Assembly (NCBI GenBank): GCA_947503775.1
Contig: CANNFE010000003.1
Location: forward strand, 33,501-97,500
Reading direction: 5' to 3'
DNA length: 64,000 nucleotides
Source of the DNA: an uncultured Paracoccaceae bacterium
Lineage (GTDB): Bacteria > Pseudomonadota > Alphaproteobacteria > Rhodobacterales > Rhodobacteraceae
Shown here: in pieces, positions 45,017 through 54,452 of the stretch
Numbering within the stretch: position 1 is the first letter of the stretch
How the letters are laid out: each line of letters starts with the position of its first letter
Translations under genes and position numbers: made by a program
The notes under the pieces: generated by a model
Database searches by the model: none
What the model saw: the letters and a program-made list of their open reading frames with translations, nothing else
What the model was told of the DNA's origin: nothing

Positions 45017-45984
45017 CAGGTCAGCACGATGACCATATAGGCCAGATAGAGGCCGGACAGGATAATGCCCCAGAGGCGGGTGATGTCCTTTTTCAGGAAG
45101 ACGAACGGGATCAGAAGAAGCGACGCGCCAAGCATGATCCACAGATCGAAAGCGAGGAAGGCAGGATCCACGGGAATGGGACCGACCAGGGCGGCGATGC
45201 CGATGATGGCCAGAAGGTTGAACATGTTCGATCCGATCACATTGCCCAGCGCGACATCCGCCTGACGGCGCAGGGCGGCCATGACGGTGGTCGCCAGTTC
45301 GGGCAAAGACGTTCCGATCGCGACGAGGGTCAGCCCGATCACGCTCTCGCTCAGGCCAAAGGTCCGGGCGATGTTGACGCTGCCACTCACCAAAAGCTCC
45401 GCCCCGAGCGGCAGACCGGCAAGACCAAGGAGAAGATAGACGGCAATGCGCCATCCGGCGATCGAGGGATCGGCGCCTTCCACGTCCTCGTCAGCGGCGG
45501 GAATCCCGTCGGACCGGTGGCGCCTGACATCGAGAAACGCGGTCAACAGCATAATGGCAAGCCCGCCAAGCAGGATCAGACCATGCCACCAGCGGATCGG
45601 ACCGAAAAAGCAGATCGAGATGAAGAGGAAAGTCGCGAACAGCATCTGAAGATAGCTTTTGCGCGTCTCGCACTCGCTCGTATGCATCGTCGCCAGAAGG
45701 GCAGGCACTCCTAGGACAAGCAGGATATTGGCCGTGTTCGATCCAACGACATTGCCCAGCGCAATGCCCGGCACATCGTCGAGGATCGCGTTGATCGAGA
45801 TGATAAGCTCGGGTGCTGAGGTGCCGAAGGCGACGATGGTCAGCGAAACAATCAAGGCCGGAACGCCCAGCCGAAGCGACAGATTGACTGCGCCCTTGAC
45901 CAAGGCATCCCCGGCCAGAACAAGGATCACCAGACCCAGAAGGGTCATGCCCCAATCCAGTAGAGGCCCTTCAGGCAAACCCAT
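45016..45984 (-). CDS. Calcium/sodium antiporter (CaCA family)
   Basis: The 322-residue inner-membrane protein shows the duplicated alpha-repeats of YrbG-like exchangers: SLTIVAFGTSAPELIISINA in the first half and GLTLVAIGTSLPELATTVM in the second, each with the ion-binding GTSxPE. About ten helices are predicted. The ATG at 45982-45984 overlaps the stop of the zinc-ribbon microprotein by one base (TGATG); a GTG one codon earlier is possible. Confidence 0.91.
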   Translation of the reverse strand: MGLPEGPLLDWGMTLLGLVILVLAGDALVKGAVNLSLRLGVPALIVSLTIVAFGTSAPELIISINAILDDVPGIALGNVVGSNTANILLVLGVPALLATMHTSECETRKSYLQMLFATFLFISICFFGPIRWWHGLILLGGLAIMLLTAFLDVRRHRSDGIPAADEDVEGADPSIAGWRIAVYLLLGLAGLPLGAELLVSGSVNIARTFGLSESVIGLTLVAIGTSLPELATTVMAALRRQADVALGNVIGSNMFNLLAIIGIAALVGPIPVDPAFLAFDLWIMLGASLLLIPFVFLKKDITRLWGIILSGLYLAYMVIVLT

Positions 45985-46139
45985 CACGCACCTTTCTTAC
46001 ACTCGCACGGGCCGCGCCCGATCTTGGGGCGCCCGCAGTCAGGGCATCGCGATGACGTGATGCGGGGCAGTCTAAGTCGACCGAACATGGCCAGAACGCC
46101 CATGCCGATCAGAAACAGGCTGACGATCTTGATGATCAC
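45984..46139 (-). CDS. Small membrane-anchored zinc-ribbon protein (51 aa)
   Basis: This short frame starts with GTG at 46137-46139, overlapping the S49 peptidase stop by one base, and its TGA overlaps the antiporter start by one base. The product has an N-terminal hydrophobic helix (IVSLFLIGMGVLAMFG) and a C-terminal zinc-binding pattern CPDC-x10-CEC followed by KKGA. Similar short proteins occur in other Rhodobacteraceae as far as I recall. The tight coupling on both sides supports it being real; its function is unknown. Confidence 0.75.
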   Translation of the reverse strand: MIIKIVSLFLIGMGVLAMFGRLRLPRITSSRCPDCGRPKIGRGPCECKKGA

Positions 46140-46939
46140 TAGAGACCGAACCTGGCATAGGCGGCGCGTTCCTCGAACGAGCCGACCGCGCCATCCACAA
46201 TCTCGGCGCCAAAGCGGCTGAGGAACGACTTGCGTTGACCGAAGCGCCGGATCTTTACCTTGTCGCCGAACCTCCGTTTCACCTCGGGCACGAGATGTCC
46301 GATGCCGTCGGCCAGTCCTACGGCAATACCGCGCTCACCCACCCAGATCTCACCGTTAAAAAGATCGGTCTCGGCCAGCTTGGCCCCTCTGCGTGTGCGG
46401 ATCTGATCCTTGAAGGCGTCGTGAATATTTTCAAGGAGCGTCTCCAGCCGCGCGACATCCTCCTTCTTCTCGGGCTTGAACGGATCGAGCATGCTCTTGC
46501 TGTCGCCGGCGGTATGCACACGCCGTTCGATCCCGTACCGGTCGATGAGCCCGTGAAGACCGAAGCCCGCTGAAATCACGCCGATCGATCCGATGACCGA
46601 GCTGTGATCGACAAAGATCTCGTCCGCCGCGCTGGCAAGCCAATAGCCGCCCGAGGCGGCAACGTCTTCGACAAAGGCCAGAACCGGGATAGACTTGTCA
46701 TCCGCGAGCGACCGGATATGGCCTGCAATCAGCGATGACTGGACGGCGCTGCCGCCCGGCGAATTGATCTCGAGAGCGATGGCCTCCGGTTTGGCGCGGA
46801 CGGCCTTGTCGATGACCGGGCGCAGGCTGGCGAAATCGATACCGCGCGGGCCGACGCCGATGGCGCCGCTCAGTCGGATGACCGAAACCGATGGCGGGCT
46901 CTTGAGGAAGGGAATCCATCTTTTCATTCCGTCCCACAT
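46139..46939 (-). CDS. S49-family serine peptidase (SppA/SohB-like)
   Basis: The 266-residue protein carries the SppA catalytic pair: Ser in VEDVAASGGYWLASAA and Lys in HTAGDSKSMLDPF, with INSPGGSAVQSSLIAGHI forming the oxyanion strand. Such peptidases degrade signal peptides or membrane-protein fragments. No transmembrane anchor is obvious, so it may be peripheral. The ATG at 46937-46939 is preferred because GGGGAGG lies 8 nt upstream. It is the first gene of a run with the zinc-ribbon protein, the antiporter and the SDR, all joined by one-base overlaps. Confidence 0.88.
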   Translation of the reverse strand: MWDGMKRWIPFLKSPPSVSVIRLSGAIGVGPRGIDFASLRPVIDKAVRAKPEAIALEINSPGGSAVQSSLIAGHIRSLADDKSIPVLAFVEDVAASGGYWLASAADEIFVDHSSVIGSIGVISAGFGLHGLIDRYGIERRVHTAGDSKSMLDPFKPEKKEDVARLETLLENIHDAFKDQIRTRRGAKLAETDLFNGEIWVGERGIAVGLADGIGHLVPEVKRRFGDKVKIRRFGQRKSFLSRFGAEIVDGAVGSFEERAAYARFGL

Positions 46940-46969
46940 AGGCCGCCCCTCCCCCGGGAACAACCGCCG

Positions 46970-47731
46970 CTATTGCCGGATCCTCCATCCTGTTTTGAAG
47001 ATCCACCAGATGACGCCAAGGCACAGGCATGTGAAACCGGCAATTGCGAACAGCGACAGCCAGATATCGACATCCGCCTCACCAAAGAACGCCCAGCGGA
47101 ATCCAGAGATCAGATAGACTACCGGATTGAAAAGAGTGATCGTCTGCCAGACCGGCGGCAGCATCGAGATCGAATAGAACGAGCCGCCTAAGAAAACGAG
47201 CGGCGTGATGACCAGAAGCGGAATCAGCTGAAGCTGCTCGAAATTGCCCGCCCAAATCCCGATGATAAAGCCAAGTAGCGCAAAGCTCAGACAGGTGAGC
47301 ACGAGAAAGAGCAGCATCGCCACAGGATGCGCGATCGTCAGATCGACAAAGAAATACGCTGTCCCCAAAATCACGAGCCCGATGAAAAGAGCCTTGGTGG
47401 CCGCCGCGCCCACATATCCGATCACGATCTCGATGAAATTCACGGGCGCAGAGAGCAGTTCGTAGATCGTGCCGATGAACTTCGGAAAATAGATCCCGAA
47501 CGAGGCGTTCGAGGTCGCCTGTGTCATCACCGACAGCATGATCAGCCCCGGAACGATAAAGGCGCCATAGCTGATACCCTCGACCTGATCGATCCGCGAT
47601 CCGATGGCCGCCCCGAAGACGACGAAGTACAGCGCCGTCGAAATCACCGGCGAGATGAAGGACTGCGTAAGCGTCCGGAAAAAGCGGGCCATCTCGAATT
47701 TGTAGATGGCGCGGATGGCATGGATGTTCAT
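46970..47731 (-). CDS. ABC-2 type exporter permease
   Basis: The 253-residue inner-membrane protein has six hydrophobic helices and the ABC-2 pattern [21 protein letters not shown] near the N-terminus and [19 protein letters not shown] in the C-terminal half. The length matches the single-domain permease class (NodJ/YadH-like). Its start overlaps the stop of the ATPase gene by 4 bp. The exported substrate is not evident. Confidence 0.9.
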   Translation of the reverse strand: MNIHAIRAIYKFEMARFFRTLTQSFISPVISTALYFVVFGAAIGSRIDQVEGISYGAFIVPGLIMLSVMTQATSNASFGIYFPKFIGTIYELLSAPVNFIEIVIGYVGAAATKALFIGLVILGTAYFFVDLTIAHPVAMLLFLVLTCLSFALLGFIIGIWAGNFEQLQLIPLLVITPLVFLGGSFYSISMLPPVWQTITLFNPVVYLISGFRWAFFGEADVDIWLSLFAIAGFTCLCLGVIWWIFKTGWRIRQ

Positions 47732-48654
47732 GCTGGCTCCTTCACGAGACCGACAAAGATATCCTCGAGCGAGCTTTGTTCGGTCTGCAGATCGGCCAAT
47801 TGCAGATCGGTCCGCTGCAGGCTTGCCATCAGCCGGGTGATCCCGGTTTTCTCGCCGCGGGTGTCATAGGTGTAGACAAGGCACTCGCCATTCTCACTCA
47901 GCATGAGGTCGAATTCGCTCAGTTCGAGCGGGATCTCGGTCGTGGGCTGAGCCAGAGAGATGCGCAGCTGCTTCTGCCCCATCTGGTCCATCAACTCGCC
48001 CTTGTCCTGCACAAGCAGGATATCGCCCTTGTTGATGACACCGATCCGGTCGGCGATGGCTTCGGCTTCTTCGATGTAATGGGTCGTCAGGATGATCGTG
48101 ACGCCGTCGGCTTTCAGGTCCGCGACCGTATCCCACATATCGCGCCTCAACTCGACATCGACACCCGCTGTGGGCTCGTCAAGAAAAAGGATCCTCGGCT
48201 CGTGGCTCAGGGCCTTGGCGATCATCACCCGGCGCTTCATGCCGCCCGACAGCTCCATGATCTTGGATGTCGTCTTGTCCGCCAGGGACAGCTTGCCCAG
48301 GATTTCTTCAAGATACGCATCGTTGCGCGGCTTGCCGAAAAGACCGCGGGAGAAGCGCACCGTATCGATCACGCGTTCGAAAGGTTCGAGGTTGATCTCT
48401 TGCGGCACCAGCCCGATCAGACTTCGGGCGGCGCGAAAATCGGACAGAATGTCATGACCGCCCACCGTCACGGTTCCGCTGGACGGCGTGATGATCCCGC
48501 AGATCGTAGAGATCAGCGTCGTCTTTCCGGCACCATTCGGACCGAGAAGCGCAAGGATCTCCCCCTCCTCGATCGCAAGCGACACGCTTTTAAGCGCCTC
48601 GAATCCGCTCGAATAGGTTTTCGTCAGATCCTTCACCGAAACGATTGCCGACAT
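47728..48654 (-). CDS. ABC transporter ATP-binding protein
   Basis: The 308-residue ATPase has Walker [10 protein letters not shown], a Q-loop VPQEINLEP, signature LSGGMKRR, Walker [14 protein letters not shown] and a switch His in [11 protein letters not shown], all within residues 1-220. The C-terminal ~80 residues are the extra domain seen in NodI/CcmA-type exporters. The ATG at [10 protein letters not shown] is chosen; the open frame upstream has no similarity. It powers the permease encoded by the overlapping next gene. Confidence 0.93.
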   Translation of the reverse strand: MSAIVSVKDLTKTYSSGFEALKSVSLAIEEGEILALLGPNGAGKTTLISTICGIITPSSGTVTVGGHDILSDFRAARSLIGLVPQEINLEPFERVIDTVRFSRGLFGKPRNDAYLEEILGKLSLADKTTSKIMELSGGMKRRVMIAKALSHEPRILFLDEPTAGVDVELRRDMWDTVADLKADGVTIILTTHYIEEAEAIADRIGVINKGDILLVQDKGELMDQMGQKQLRISLAQPTTEIPLELSEFDLMLSENGECLVYTYDTRGEKTGITRLMASLQRTDLQLADLQTEQSSLEDIFVGLVKEPA

Positions 48655-48801
48655 CTTGGCCCCCCTTACCTGAACCCGCACCCTAGCGACTGGATCACGC
48701 CATGCAATCGCCGGGTCGCCAGTCTGGCCGGCCTGTCCGGTTTTGCCCTCCCGGCAGCCCGGTCTAGGTAGCTCAGGTAGTCGACAAGGAGGAGCCAGCC
48801 C

Positions 48802-49344
48802 ATGCCCGAAGCCGGAGAACGCCCCGGGACACGTCTGATGGACCGACCGGAATACAAATCCAAGCAAAAGCCCCTGACCCGCGGGCCGGATGTGACTGTG
48901 GCCGACGCCGTCAGCGCCATGTCAGATCGCAACTATGGCTCGGTCATCATCGTGGACGAGGATGACAAGGTTATCGGGGTCGTCACCGAACGGGACATCA
49001 TGACCAAGATCGTCGGGAAAGGCCTCGATGCCAAGACGACGAAACTGTCCGAGATCATGACAGCCGATCCCCGCCTCGCGCGCGAAACGGACGACATGGT
49101 CGACTGGCTGCGGATCATGTCGAACGAACGCTTCCGCCGCTTGCCGGTTGTCGACGCAGAGGGGCGCATCAAGGCCGTTTTCACGCAAGGTGACTTCGTC
49201 AGCTACACGTGGCCCGACCTCATCTACCAGATGAAAAGCATCGCCTCGGCCACTGTCGGGCGGAACTGGCCCTACTTCCTGATCGGCGGAGGGATCGCAC
49301 TTTATTCCATCATCATGGTTCTGGTGATCACTCTGGCCACCTGA
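48802..49344 (+). CDS. CBS-domain protein with C-terminal membrane helix
   Basis: The 180-residue protein has two CBS motifs ([20 protein letters not shown] with [18 protein letters not shown] loop, and [13 protein letters not shown] with [13 protein letters not shown]), which form an adenosine-nucleotide-binding pair. A C-terminal transmembrane helix ([21 protein letters not shown]) anchors it. The start is supported by AAGGAGGAG 10 nt upstream. It stands alone between an ABC operon and a convergent nth-like gene, so its regulatory target is unknown. Confidence 0.88.
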   Translation: MPEAGERPGTRLMDRPEYKSKQKPLTRGPDVTVADAVSAMSDRNYGSVIIVDEDDKVIGVVTERDIMTKIVGKGLDAKTTKLSEIMTADPRLARETDDMVDWLRIMSNERFRRLPVVDAEGRIKAVFTQGDFVSYTWPDLIYQMKSIASATVGRNWPYFLIGGGIALYSIIMVLVITLAT

Positions 49345-49352
49345 CGTCCTGA

Positions 49353-50123
49353 TCAACGCCCGGTCGGTCGCGGCCCCGGCGGCCGAGGTCCTTCATTCTG
49401 CGTTTGCGTCGCCTGGCTTGCCTTGCGGGTCGTCGCCTTCGCCGTCGGGCAAAGCGTGCGAAGCGGACAGGACGCGCAGCCCGGCAGACCATGGCGGCAT
49501 ATCGTCTGGCCAAGCAGCTTCATCATCTGGTGATGCGCATCAAGCTCTTCCGCGCTCCAGGTCTCGGGCAGGTCAGGCATGATCCGATCGTAGGCTTCGG
49601 ACAGATCCGCATTCTGGCGAACAAGCCGCAACCGCTTGAGGATCCTCAGATGATGGGTGTCGATCACCAGCGTCGAGCGCCGCATCGTGCTGAAATTCAG
49701 CGTCGCGGCTGAGGCTTTCCGGCCAACGCCGGGAAGCTGCTCGAGCCAGTAAAGCGCCTCTGCGTCCGATTTGTTGAGAAGCGGCGTAAGGGTCAGGCGC
49801 CCGAAAAGACCCGTGATTTGTTCAAGAGCGGCCTTGAGCCGGGGCGCTTTGATATCCGCAAAGGTCACCTTGGCGATCGCGCGCTCGATCTCGGCGACCG
49901 GCGCGTCGCGAACCGCCTCCCACGTGCCGAACATGTCCTGCAGGACCGTCAGGCTCTCTTGCGTTACAGAGGTATAGGTCCGCCCGCTGAGGATCCCCCA
50001 GACAAGCTGACTGATCGGATCCAGAAGCGGCGACCGGGTCGGACGACCGAAGGCATCGGCGAGCCGTTGGTTGATCTCGATCAGGATGCTTTGTGATCCA
50101 TCGAAGGGAAACGAGCTTTGCAT
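49353..50123 (-). CDS. Endonuclease III-like DNA glycosylase
   Basis: The 256-residue HhH-GPD protein has LPGVGRKASAATLNF (helix-hairpin-helix), the catalytic Asp in LVIDTHHLRIL, and a C-terminal CRHGLPGCASCPLRTLC four-cysteine 4Fe-4S loop. The Lys of bifunctional Nth lyases is not obvious at the LxGVGxK position beyond the Lys in GRKAS. It is longer at the N-terminus than E. coli Nth and belongs to the 'endonuclease III domain' group rather than canonical Nth. Confidence 0.86.
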   Translation of the reverse strand: MQSSFPFDGSQSILIEINQRLADAFGRPTRSPLLDPISQLVWGILSGRTYTSVTQESLTVLQDMFGTWEAVRDAPVAEIERAIAKVTFADIKAPRLKAALEQITGLFGRLTLTPLLNKSDAEALYWLEQLPGVGRKASAATLNFSTMRRSTLVIDTHHLRILKRLRLVRQNADLSEAYDRIMPDLPETWSAEELDAHHQMMKLLGQTICRHGLPGCASCPLRTLCPTAKATTRKASQATQTQNEGPRPPGPRPTGR

Positions 50124-50235
50124 GGTGCGGAAACTCTATCTTAGCGAGAAAAGAACGCAACGGGAACATTTGCGATCGGCCAAAAATCGCACTCATCTCC
50201 CCAGGAGCGATCAAGATGCTGAATGAGGCTTTCTT

Positions 50236-51003
50236 TTAAGCGGAAACCAGCAAGGAAAGCTCTTCCGCTGTCCGCCGAAGCGGGTCGAGGAAACGGACAG
50301 CCGTCTCGGCATCGAAACGCGGCCTCGGCGCATGAAAGGACAAGGTCGCCATCAACCTTCCGTTGACGTCCTGGATCGGAACGGCAAGCGCTATCATGCC
50401 GTCCATGAATTCTTCGCGGTCGAGCGAATACCTGTTCCTGCGGATCTCCTTCACCTCGCCCAGGAGGCGATCGGGGTCGCAGATCGTGTTCTCCGTCCGG
50501 CGCACCATATCGGTCCCGGACAGATAGCTTTTCAGATGATTGGGCGTCAGCGAGCTCAGATACATCTTTCCGCTGGCCGTGCAGTAAAACGGAACCCGGG
50601 TCCCCGTCGGAAGCTGGATGCGAAGCGGCCATTCGGTTTCGACCCGCTCCAGATAGATCATCGCATCGCGATCCGGCAACGCGATATTGCAGGTCTCCCC
50701 GATCTCGCGGCTGAGCCTTTTCAGGATCGCCTGCCGCGCCGTTCGGATGCGCAGCGACGACAGAACGCTGCCCGCCATCTGCCGCAACCGCGGCCCCGGT
50801 GAATAGGTCCGGCCATCAAGATCGCGCTGCAGGAATCCCTCCTCCTCCAGCGTGGAGAAGAGACGATGGATCGTCGGCTTGGGCAATCCCAGTTCCGCAT
50901 TCACTGTCGTCGGCGTCACGGGCACACCGGCCCGCGCGATCTCTTCGATCACGATCAGCAGCCTTAGATTGGTCGGGATCGTCTCGCGTCTGTTGCCGTC
51001 CAT
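50236..51003 (-). CDS. IclR-family transcriptional regulator of the sulfonate cluster
   Basis: The 255-residue protein has an N-terminal winged helix (TPTTVNAELGLPKPTIHRLF) and a C-terminal IclR effector domain (GTRVPFYCTASGKMYLSSL, then LAVPIQDVNGRLMATLSF). It is the last gene of the minus-strand unit with the TRAP transporter genes, 9 bp after dctM. IclR-type regulators accompany isethionate genes in published clusters (IseR). The 21-bp palindrome between the divergent TRAP and dehydrogenase genes is its likely operator, by inference. Confidence 0.9.
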   Translation of the reverse strand: MDGNRRETIPTNLRLLIVIEEIARAGVPVTPTTVNAELGLPKPTIHRLFSTLEEEGFLQRDLDGRTYSPGPRLRQMAGSVLSSLRIRTARQAILKRLSREIGETCNIALPDRDAMIYLERVETEWPLRIQLPTGTRVPFYCTASGKMYLSSLTPNHLKSYLSGTDMVRRTENTICDPDRLLGEVKEIRRNRYSLDREEFMDGMIALAVPIQDVNGRLMATLSFHAPRPRFDAETAVRFLDPLRRTAEELSLLVSA

Positions 51004-51012
51004 ACCGCGCCC

Positions 51013-52371
51013 CTACCGCTGCGGCAGGAGGGCCGTCGACAGTTCCGGGACCAACGCGACGACAAACCAGACCGAGATCAAGGCAACGAGGTAGGGAACC
51101 GTGTAACGCAGCAATCGAAAATACGGCACGCCGGTGACGCCTGAGGCGACATAAAGGTTCAGACCGTAAGGCGGCGTAATGAACCCGATGGACGCACCGA
51201 CAAGGAAGATGACCGCGAACTGCACAGGCTCCACCCCCACGGAATGGGCGATAGGGGCAAGGATCGGCGCCAGAATGATCGTGACCGGCAGGCTTTCGAG
51301 GACCATCCCGCACACGAAGACGATCGCCATCGAGGTGAAGAGGATCGCATGATATCCGCCCATCGATGTGACGAACCCGCTGATCGCCTCCTGCGCCCCC
51401 AGCACCGACAGAAGTTGTTGCATGACGACGGACACGGCGATCAAGGGCGCCAGAATGCCGGTGATCTGCGCCGACCGCATGGTGATGCTGGGCAATTCAA
51501 GCGGGCTGAACCCCTCGACCACCATCATCTGGCCGATGCTTTTCTCGGACGGATCGGCATCCGCCCGCCCTCCGATCATGCGGTGCAGCGGCAAGCAAAG
51601 GAACCCGACGATGACGCAAAAGCCCACGGTCACACCCGCCGCTTCGGTGGGAGAGAACTTCCCGGTATAGATCCCCCACAGCACCAGGCCGATCGCGAAG
51701 AATCCCAGCCATGCCCCGATGGCCGTCTTGAAGGCGCGCGAGAGGCTGAGCGGGATGAGAAAGCCCCACCCGTTCCGCCAGCAGATGAAGAAACAGGCCA
51801 TCATCATACCCGCGACCATCATCGCGCCGGGGATGATCCCGGCGACGAAGAGATCCGAAATCGGGAGGTTCAGCAGAAAGCCGTAGACGATGAAGATGAT
51901 CGACGGCGGAATGATGATCCCGACGGTGCCTCCGGCGGCGGCGGTCGCGGCCGAGAACCTTTCGTCATAACCGCCCTTCACCATCTCGGGATGCAGCATC
52001 GACCCGATCGTCGCGGTCGTTGCAGAGTTCGAACCCGAGATCGCCGCGAAAAGCCCGCAGGCCCCGAGCGAGGCCATACCCAACCCGCCTCGGATCCATC
52101 CAAGGCAGGCATAGGCAAAATCCGATAGCCGTCGCGCGATCCCGGAGCGGTTGATCAGATCCCCCGTCAGGATGAAAAGCGGCATCGCCAAAAGCGCAAA
52201 CCCATCGGTAAAGACATCCGCCAGCGCGGCCCCGATATTGTCGAGCGGCAAGCCCAGCAGAAACGACATGCCGATGACCCAGTAGCCGATTACCAGAAAG
52301 ACCGGCACGCCCAGCATGAAAAGGAGCGTCACCCCGACCGACAGAAGCGTGATGATCGTGCCGTCCGCCAT
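51013..52371 (-). CDS. TRAP transporter large permease (DctM type)
   Basis: The 452-residue inner-membrane protein has about twelve helices and DctM motifs: FAAISGSNSATTATIGSML, GGTVGIIIPPSIIFIVYG and a C-terminal SIGFITPPYGLNLYVASG. It moves an organic acid with sodium. The genome neighbourhood (Xsc and a GMC dehydrogenase) points to isethionate, which would make it IseM. It follows dctQ by one base. Confidence 0.93.
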   Translation of the reverse strand: MADGTIITLLSVGVTLLFMLGVPVFLVIGYWVIGMSFLLGLPLDNIGAALADVFTDGFALLAMPLFILTGDLINRSGIARRLSDFAYACLGWIRGGLGMASLGACGLFAAISGSNSATTATIGSMLHPEMVKGGYDERFSAATAAAGGTVGIIIPPSIIFIVYGFLLNLPISDLFVAGIIPGAMMVAGMMMACFFICWRNGWGFLIPLSLSRAFKTAIGAWLGFFAIGLVLWGIYTGKFSPTEAAGVTVGFCVIVGFLCLPLHRMIGGRADADPSEKSIGQMMVVEGFSPLELPSITMRSAQITGILAPLIAVSVVMQQLLSVLGAQEAISGFVTSMGGYHAILFTSMAIVFVCGMVLESLPVTIILAPILAPIAHSVGVEPVQFAVIFLVGASIGFITPPYGLNLYVASGVTGVPYFRLLRYTVPYLVALISVWFVVALVPELSTALLPQR

Positions 52372-52372
52372 C

Positions 52373-53041
52373 TCAGTCTCCGCCGATCACGGCGGGCCGG
52401 ATCAGCACCTCGCCCGATCTGTAATGTCCCAGGTCGATGGCAAGGTTCTCAAGCACCCGCGCCACAAGCAGGATGAAGGCCAGCGGCACAGAGATGAGGA
52501 ACCACCACTGCATGACATTGTCGGTGCCGAGCATGATTTGGAAATTCATCGCCGAATTGACCGTCACCCGCGTCGCGGTGACGACGACAATCCAGCAAAA
52601 CCCGATCCAGAGCGCGGCATCCAAAAGCAGGCACGCAAGCTGACCGGCGCGCGGCATCATCGTGCGAAACTCGGCAAAGGCCAGATGAGTGCGCAGCTTG
52701 ACGTTATAGCTGCAGCCGAACCACGTCATGATGAGGAAAAGAAACGGCGGAATGGTCGTCGACCAGGGCGCCTGCTCTTGCAGCACGAAGCGGCGGAAGA
52801 CCTCCACGAAGATGATCCCGCCGATGGCAAGGTAAGAGACGACCATCACGGTGGCCTCCAGATTACGTTCGACCCATGGGATGAACCGGTAGATCAGCAG
52901 CATCACCGTTGCCCCGGCCAGCATCACGATCAAGCCGACGGGCCAGACCGCGGGCTGCCGCAGCGCCTCGCTCAATATCCAGGAATCGCCCGAGGATAGG
53001 GCACTCAGGATCTCTCCGGTGCCGTCGAACCAACTGGTCAT
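52373..53041 (-). CDS. TRAP transporter small permease (DctQ type)
   Basis: The 222-residue protein has four core transmembrane helices with a DctQ-like RRFVLQEQAPWSTTIPPFLF loop and WFLISVPLAFILLVARVLENL at the end. It is slightly longer than the family norm because of an extra N-terminal helical part. It lies between dctP and dctM and would be IseL in an isethionate system. Confidence 0.9.
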   Translation of the reverse strand: MTSWFDGTGEILSALSSGDSWILSEALRQPAVWPVGLIVMLAGATVMLLIYRFIPWVERNLEATVMVVSYLAIGGIIFVEVFRRFVLQEQAPWSTTIPPFLFLIMTWFGCSYNVKLRTHLAFAEFRTMMPRAGQLACLLLDAALWIGFCWIVVVTATRVTVNSAMNFQIMLGTDNVMQWWFLISVPLAFILLVARVLENLAIDLGHYRSGEVLIRPAVIGGD

Positions 53042-53102
53042 GCCAGCTCCTTTCGCTAAGGTCTCAGATCTGCTGCGACTGCGCCGTCCCGGTCAGGCGT
53101 GA

Positions 53103-54338
53103 TCAGACAGACCGCCACCAGCGGCGCGGCTCGACATTTTCGGCCTTGGTATCAAGCGGGATTTCCCGCGCGACGTCATAGATCTCCTGATAGGTATCGA
53201 GACCGCCGGACCACCCGTTGAGCCGCTCGCGCCATTGCGCCCATGGCTCCGGGTTGAACTCGGGCGAACACATCTCTTCGGCCATCTTGATCTGATCGTC
53301 GGCCAGAAAAGCCGGACGCACGCCGTTCTCGGCAAAGATCGTGCCGGGCAGCTGCGGATCGGTATAGCCGACCGTATTGACGAGCGCCGCCTCGTTCGCG
53401 GCCTGCACATGGACCTGCGTGAGATAGGACGATTCCATGATCGCATCCTGCAGATGCGGCTCCATCGCATCGAACACCTTAGCTGACATCGCCGTATGCT
53501 CCGTGCCGCAGAAGAATTTCAGATCAACCGACTGACTGACCACAGGCGCCATATTGGCGTAGGCAACGGCCGAGGCCCAGGTTTCCGCGCCATCGATCAG
53601 ACCCTGCTTGAGGCCGTCGAGCGTTTCCTCCCAGGCGACCGGCACCGGATTGAGGTTCAAAAGCTGCATCGCGATCCGGCCAAGTTGCGTTCCCGTTACG
53701 CGGTTCTTCGTGCCAAAGATCTCTTCAAGCGACGTCACAGTCGGCTTGTCGGCGAAAGTCTGGCCCATATGGATGCCGCGCAGTTCACAATGGCTGAAGA
53801 GAAACTTCAGCCCATGCCGCTTTTCGAACGGATCACGCAAGACCTTCTGCGAGGCTGGGCTATAGAGGAAATAGTACTGCGCCGCGCGGCTGGGGAACAT
53901 GTAGGCATAATCCAGCACGTTCAGGTAAGGCGCGCCGCCCGCCGAATTCTGGGTCGAGGCGGAATACATATCCACGACGCCAAGCTGCGCCTTCTCCACG
54001 CAATTAAGCTGCCCGCAAATCTGGTTGTCCCCGATGAACTCCACCCGGATCTCGCCTTCGGTCCGCTCCTCCAGATCACGGGCGAATTCCAAAACGCCCG
54101 CCCGCTCGATCAGCAGGTTCCGCTGGTTGAACCCGGCTGCCCCAAGTTTGAGCGTGTGCTTAGGCTCGTTGGCGAACCGCTTGTTATAGGTTGATTCCGC
54201 CGCTGCAACGAGTGACGGGAGGGTGATCGCCCCCGTCAGCGTGCCCGCTCCGATCATCACCGAAGAAAGACCGAATTGGCCGCTCAGCTTGAACAGATCC
54301 CTGCGCGAAATGGCATTCAAGGCTTTCGAGACTTTCAT
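53103..54338 (-). CDS. TRAP transporter substrate-binding protein with Tat signal
   Basis: The 411-residue DctP-like protein begins with a twin-arginine signal: SRRDLFKLSG (residues ~9-18) followed by a hydrophobic stretch and AAAES. The mature part has LKLGAAGFNQRN, VEKAQLGVVDMYSA, LNPVPVAWEETLDGLKQGL and IDGAETWAS. The ATG at 54336-54338 is chosen because GGGGAGG lies 6 nt upstream. It captures the substrate in the periplasm, probably isethionate (IseK) given the divergent dehydrogenase and xsc genes. Confidence 0.92.
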   Translation of the reverse strand: MKVSKALNAISRRDLFKLSGQFGLSSVMIGAGTLTGAITLPSLVAAAESTYNKRFANEPKHTLKLGAAGFNQRNLLIERAGVLEFARDLEERTEGEIRVEFIGDNQICGQLNCVEKAQLGVVDMYSASTQNSAGGAPYLNVLDYAYMFPSRAAQYYFLYSPASQKVLRDPFEKRHGLKFLFSHCELRGIHMGQTFADKPTVTSLEEIFGTKNRVTGTQLGRIAMQLLNLNPVPVAWEETLDGLKQGLIDGAETWASAVAYANMAPVVSQSVDLKFFCGTEHTAMSAKVFDAMEPHLQDAIMESSYLTQVHVQAANEAALVNTVGYTDPQLPGTIFAENGVRPAFLADDQIKMAEEMCSPEFNPEPWAQWRERLNGWSGGLDTYQEIYDVAREIPLDTKAENVEPRRWWRSV

Positions 54339-54359
54339 TGCGTCCTCCCCACGACAGTC

Positions 54360-54380
54360 ATTGAGACTTGAGGTCTCAAT
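54360..54380. promoter_or_regulatory. 21-bp palindromic operator between divergent sulfonate genes
   Basis: Perfect 8-bp arms ATTGAGAC and GTCTCAAT flank a 5-bp centre. The site is in the 114-bp gap between the divergent substrate-binding-protein and dehydrogenase genes, where one bound regulator could control both directions. The adjacent IclR-type protein is the obvious candidate. Confidence 0.65.
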
Positions 54381-54452
54381 AGTGGGCATCTATGGATTTT
54401 TTTGGCAAGGATTTTCTTAAACTGCCTACAATCCAAGCAGGGACGGTCGCAA

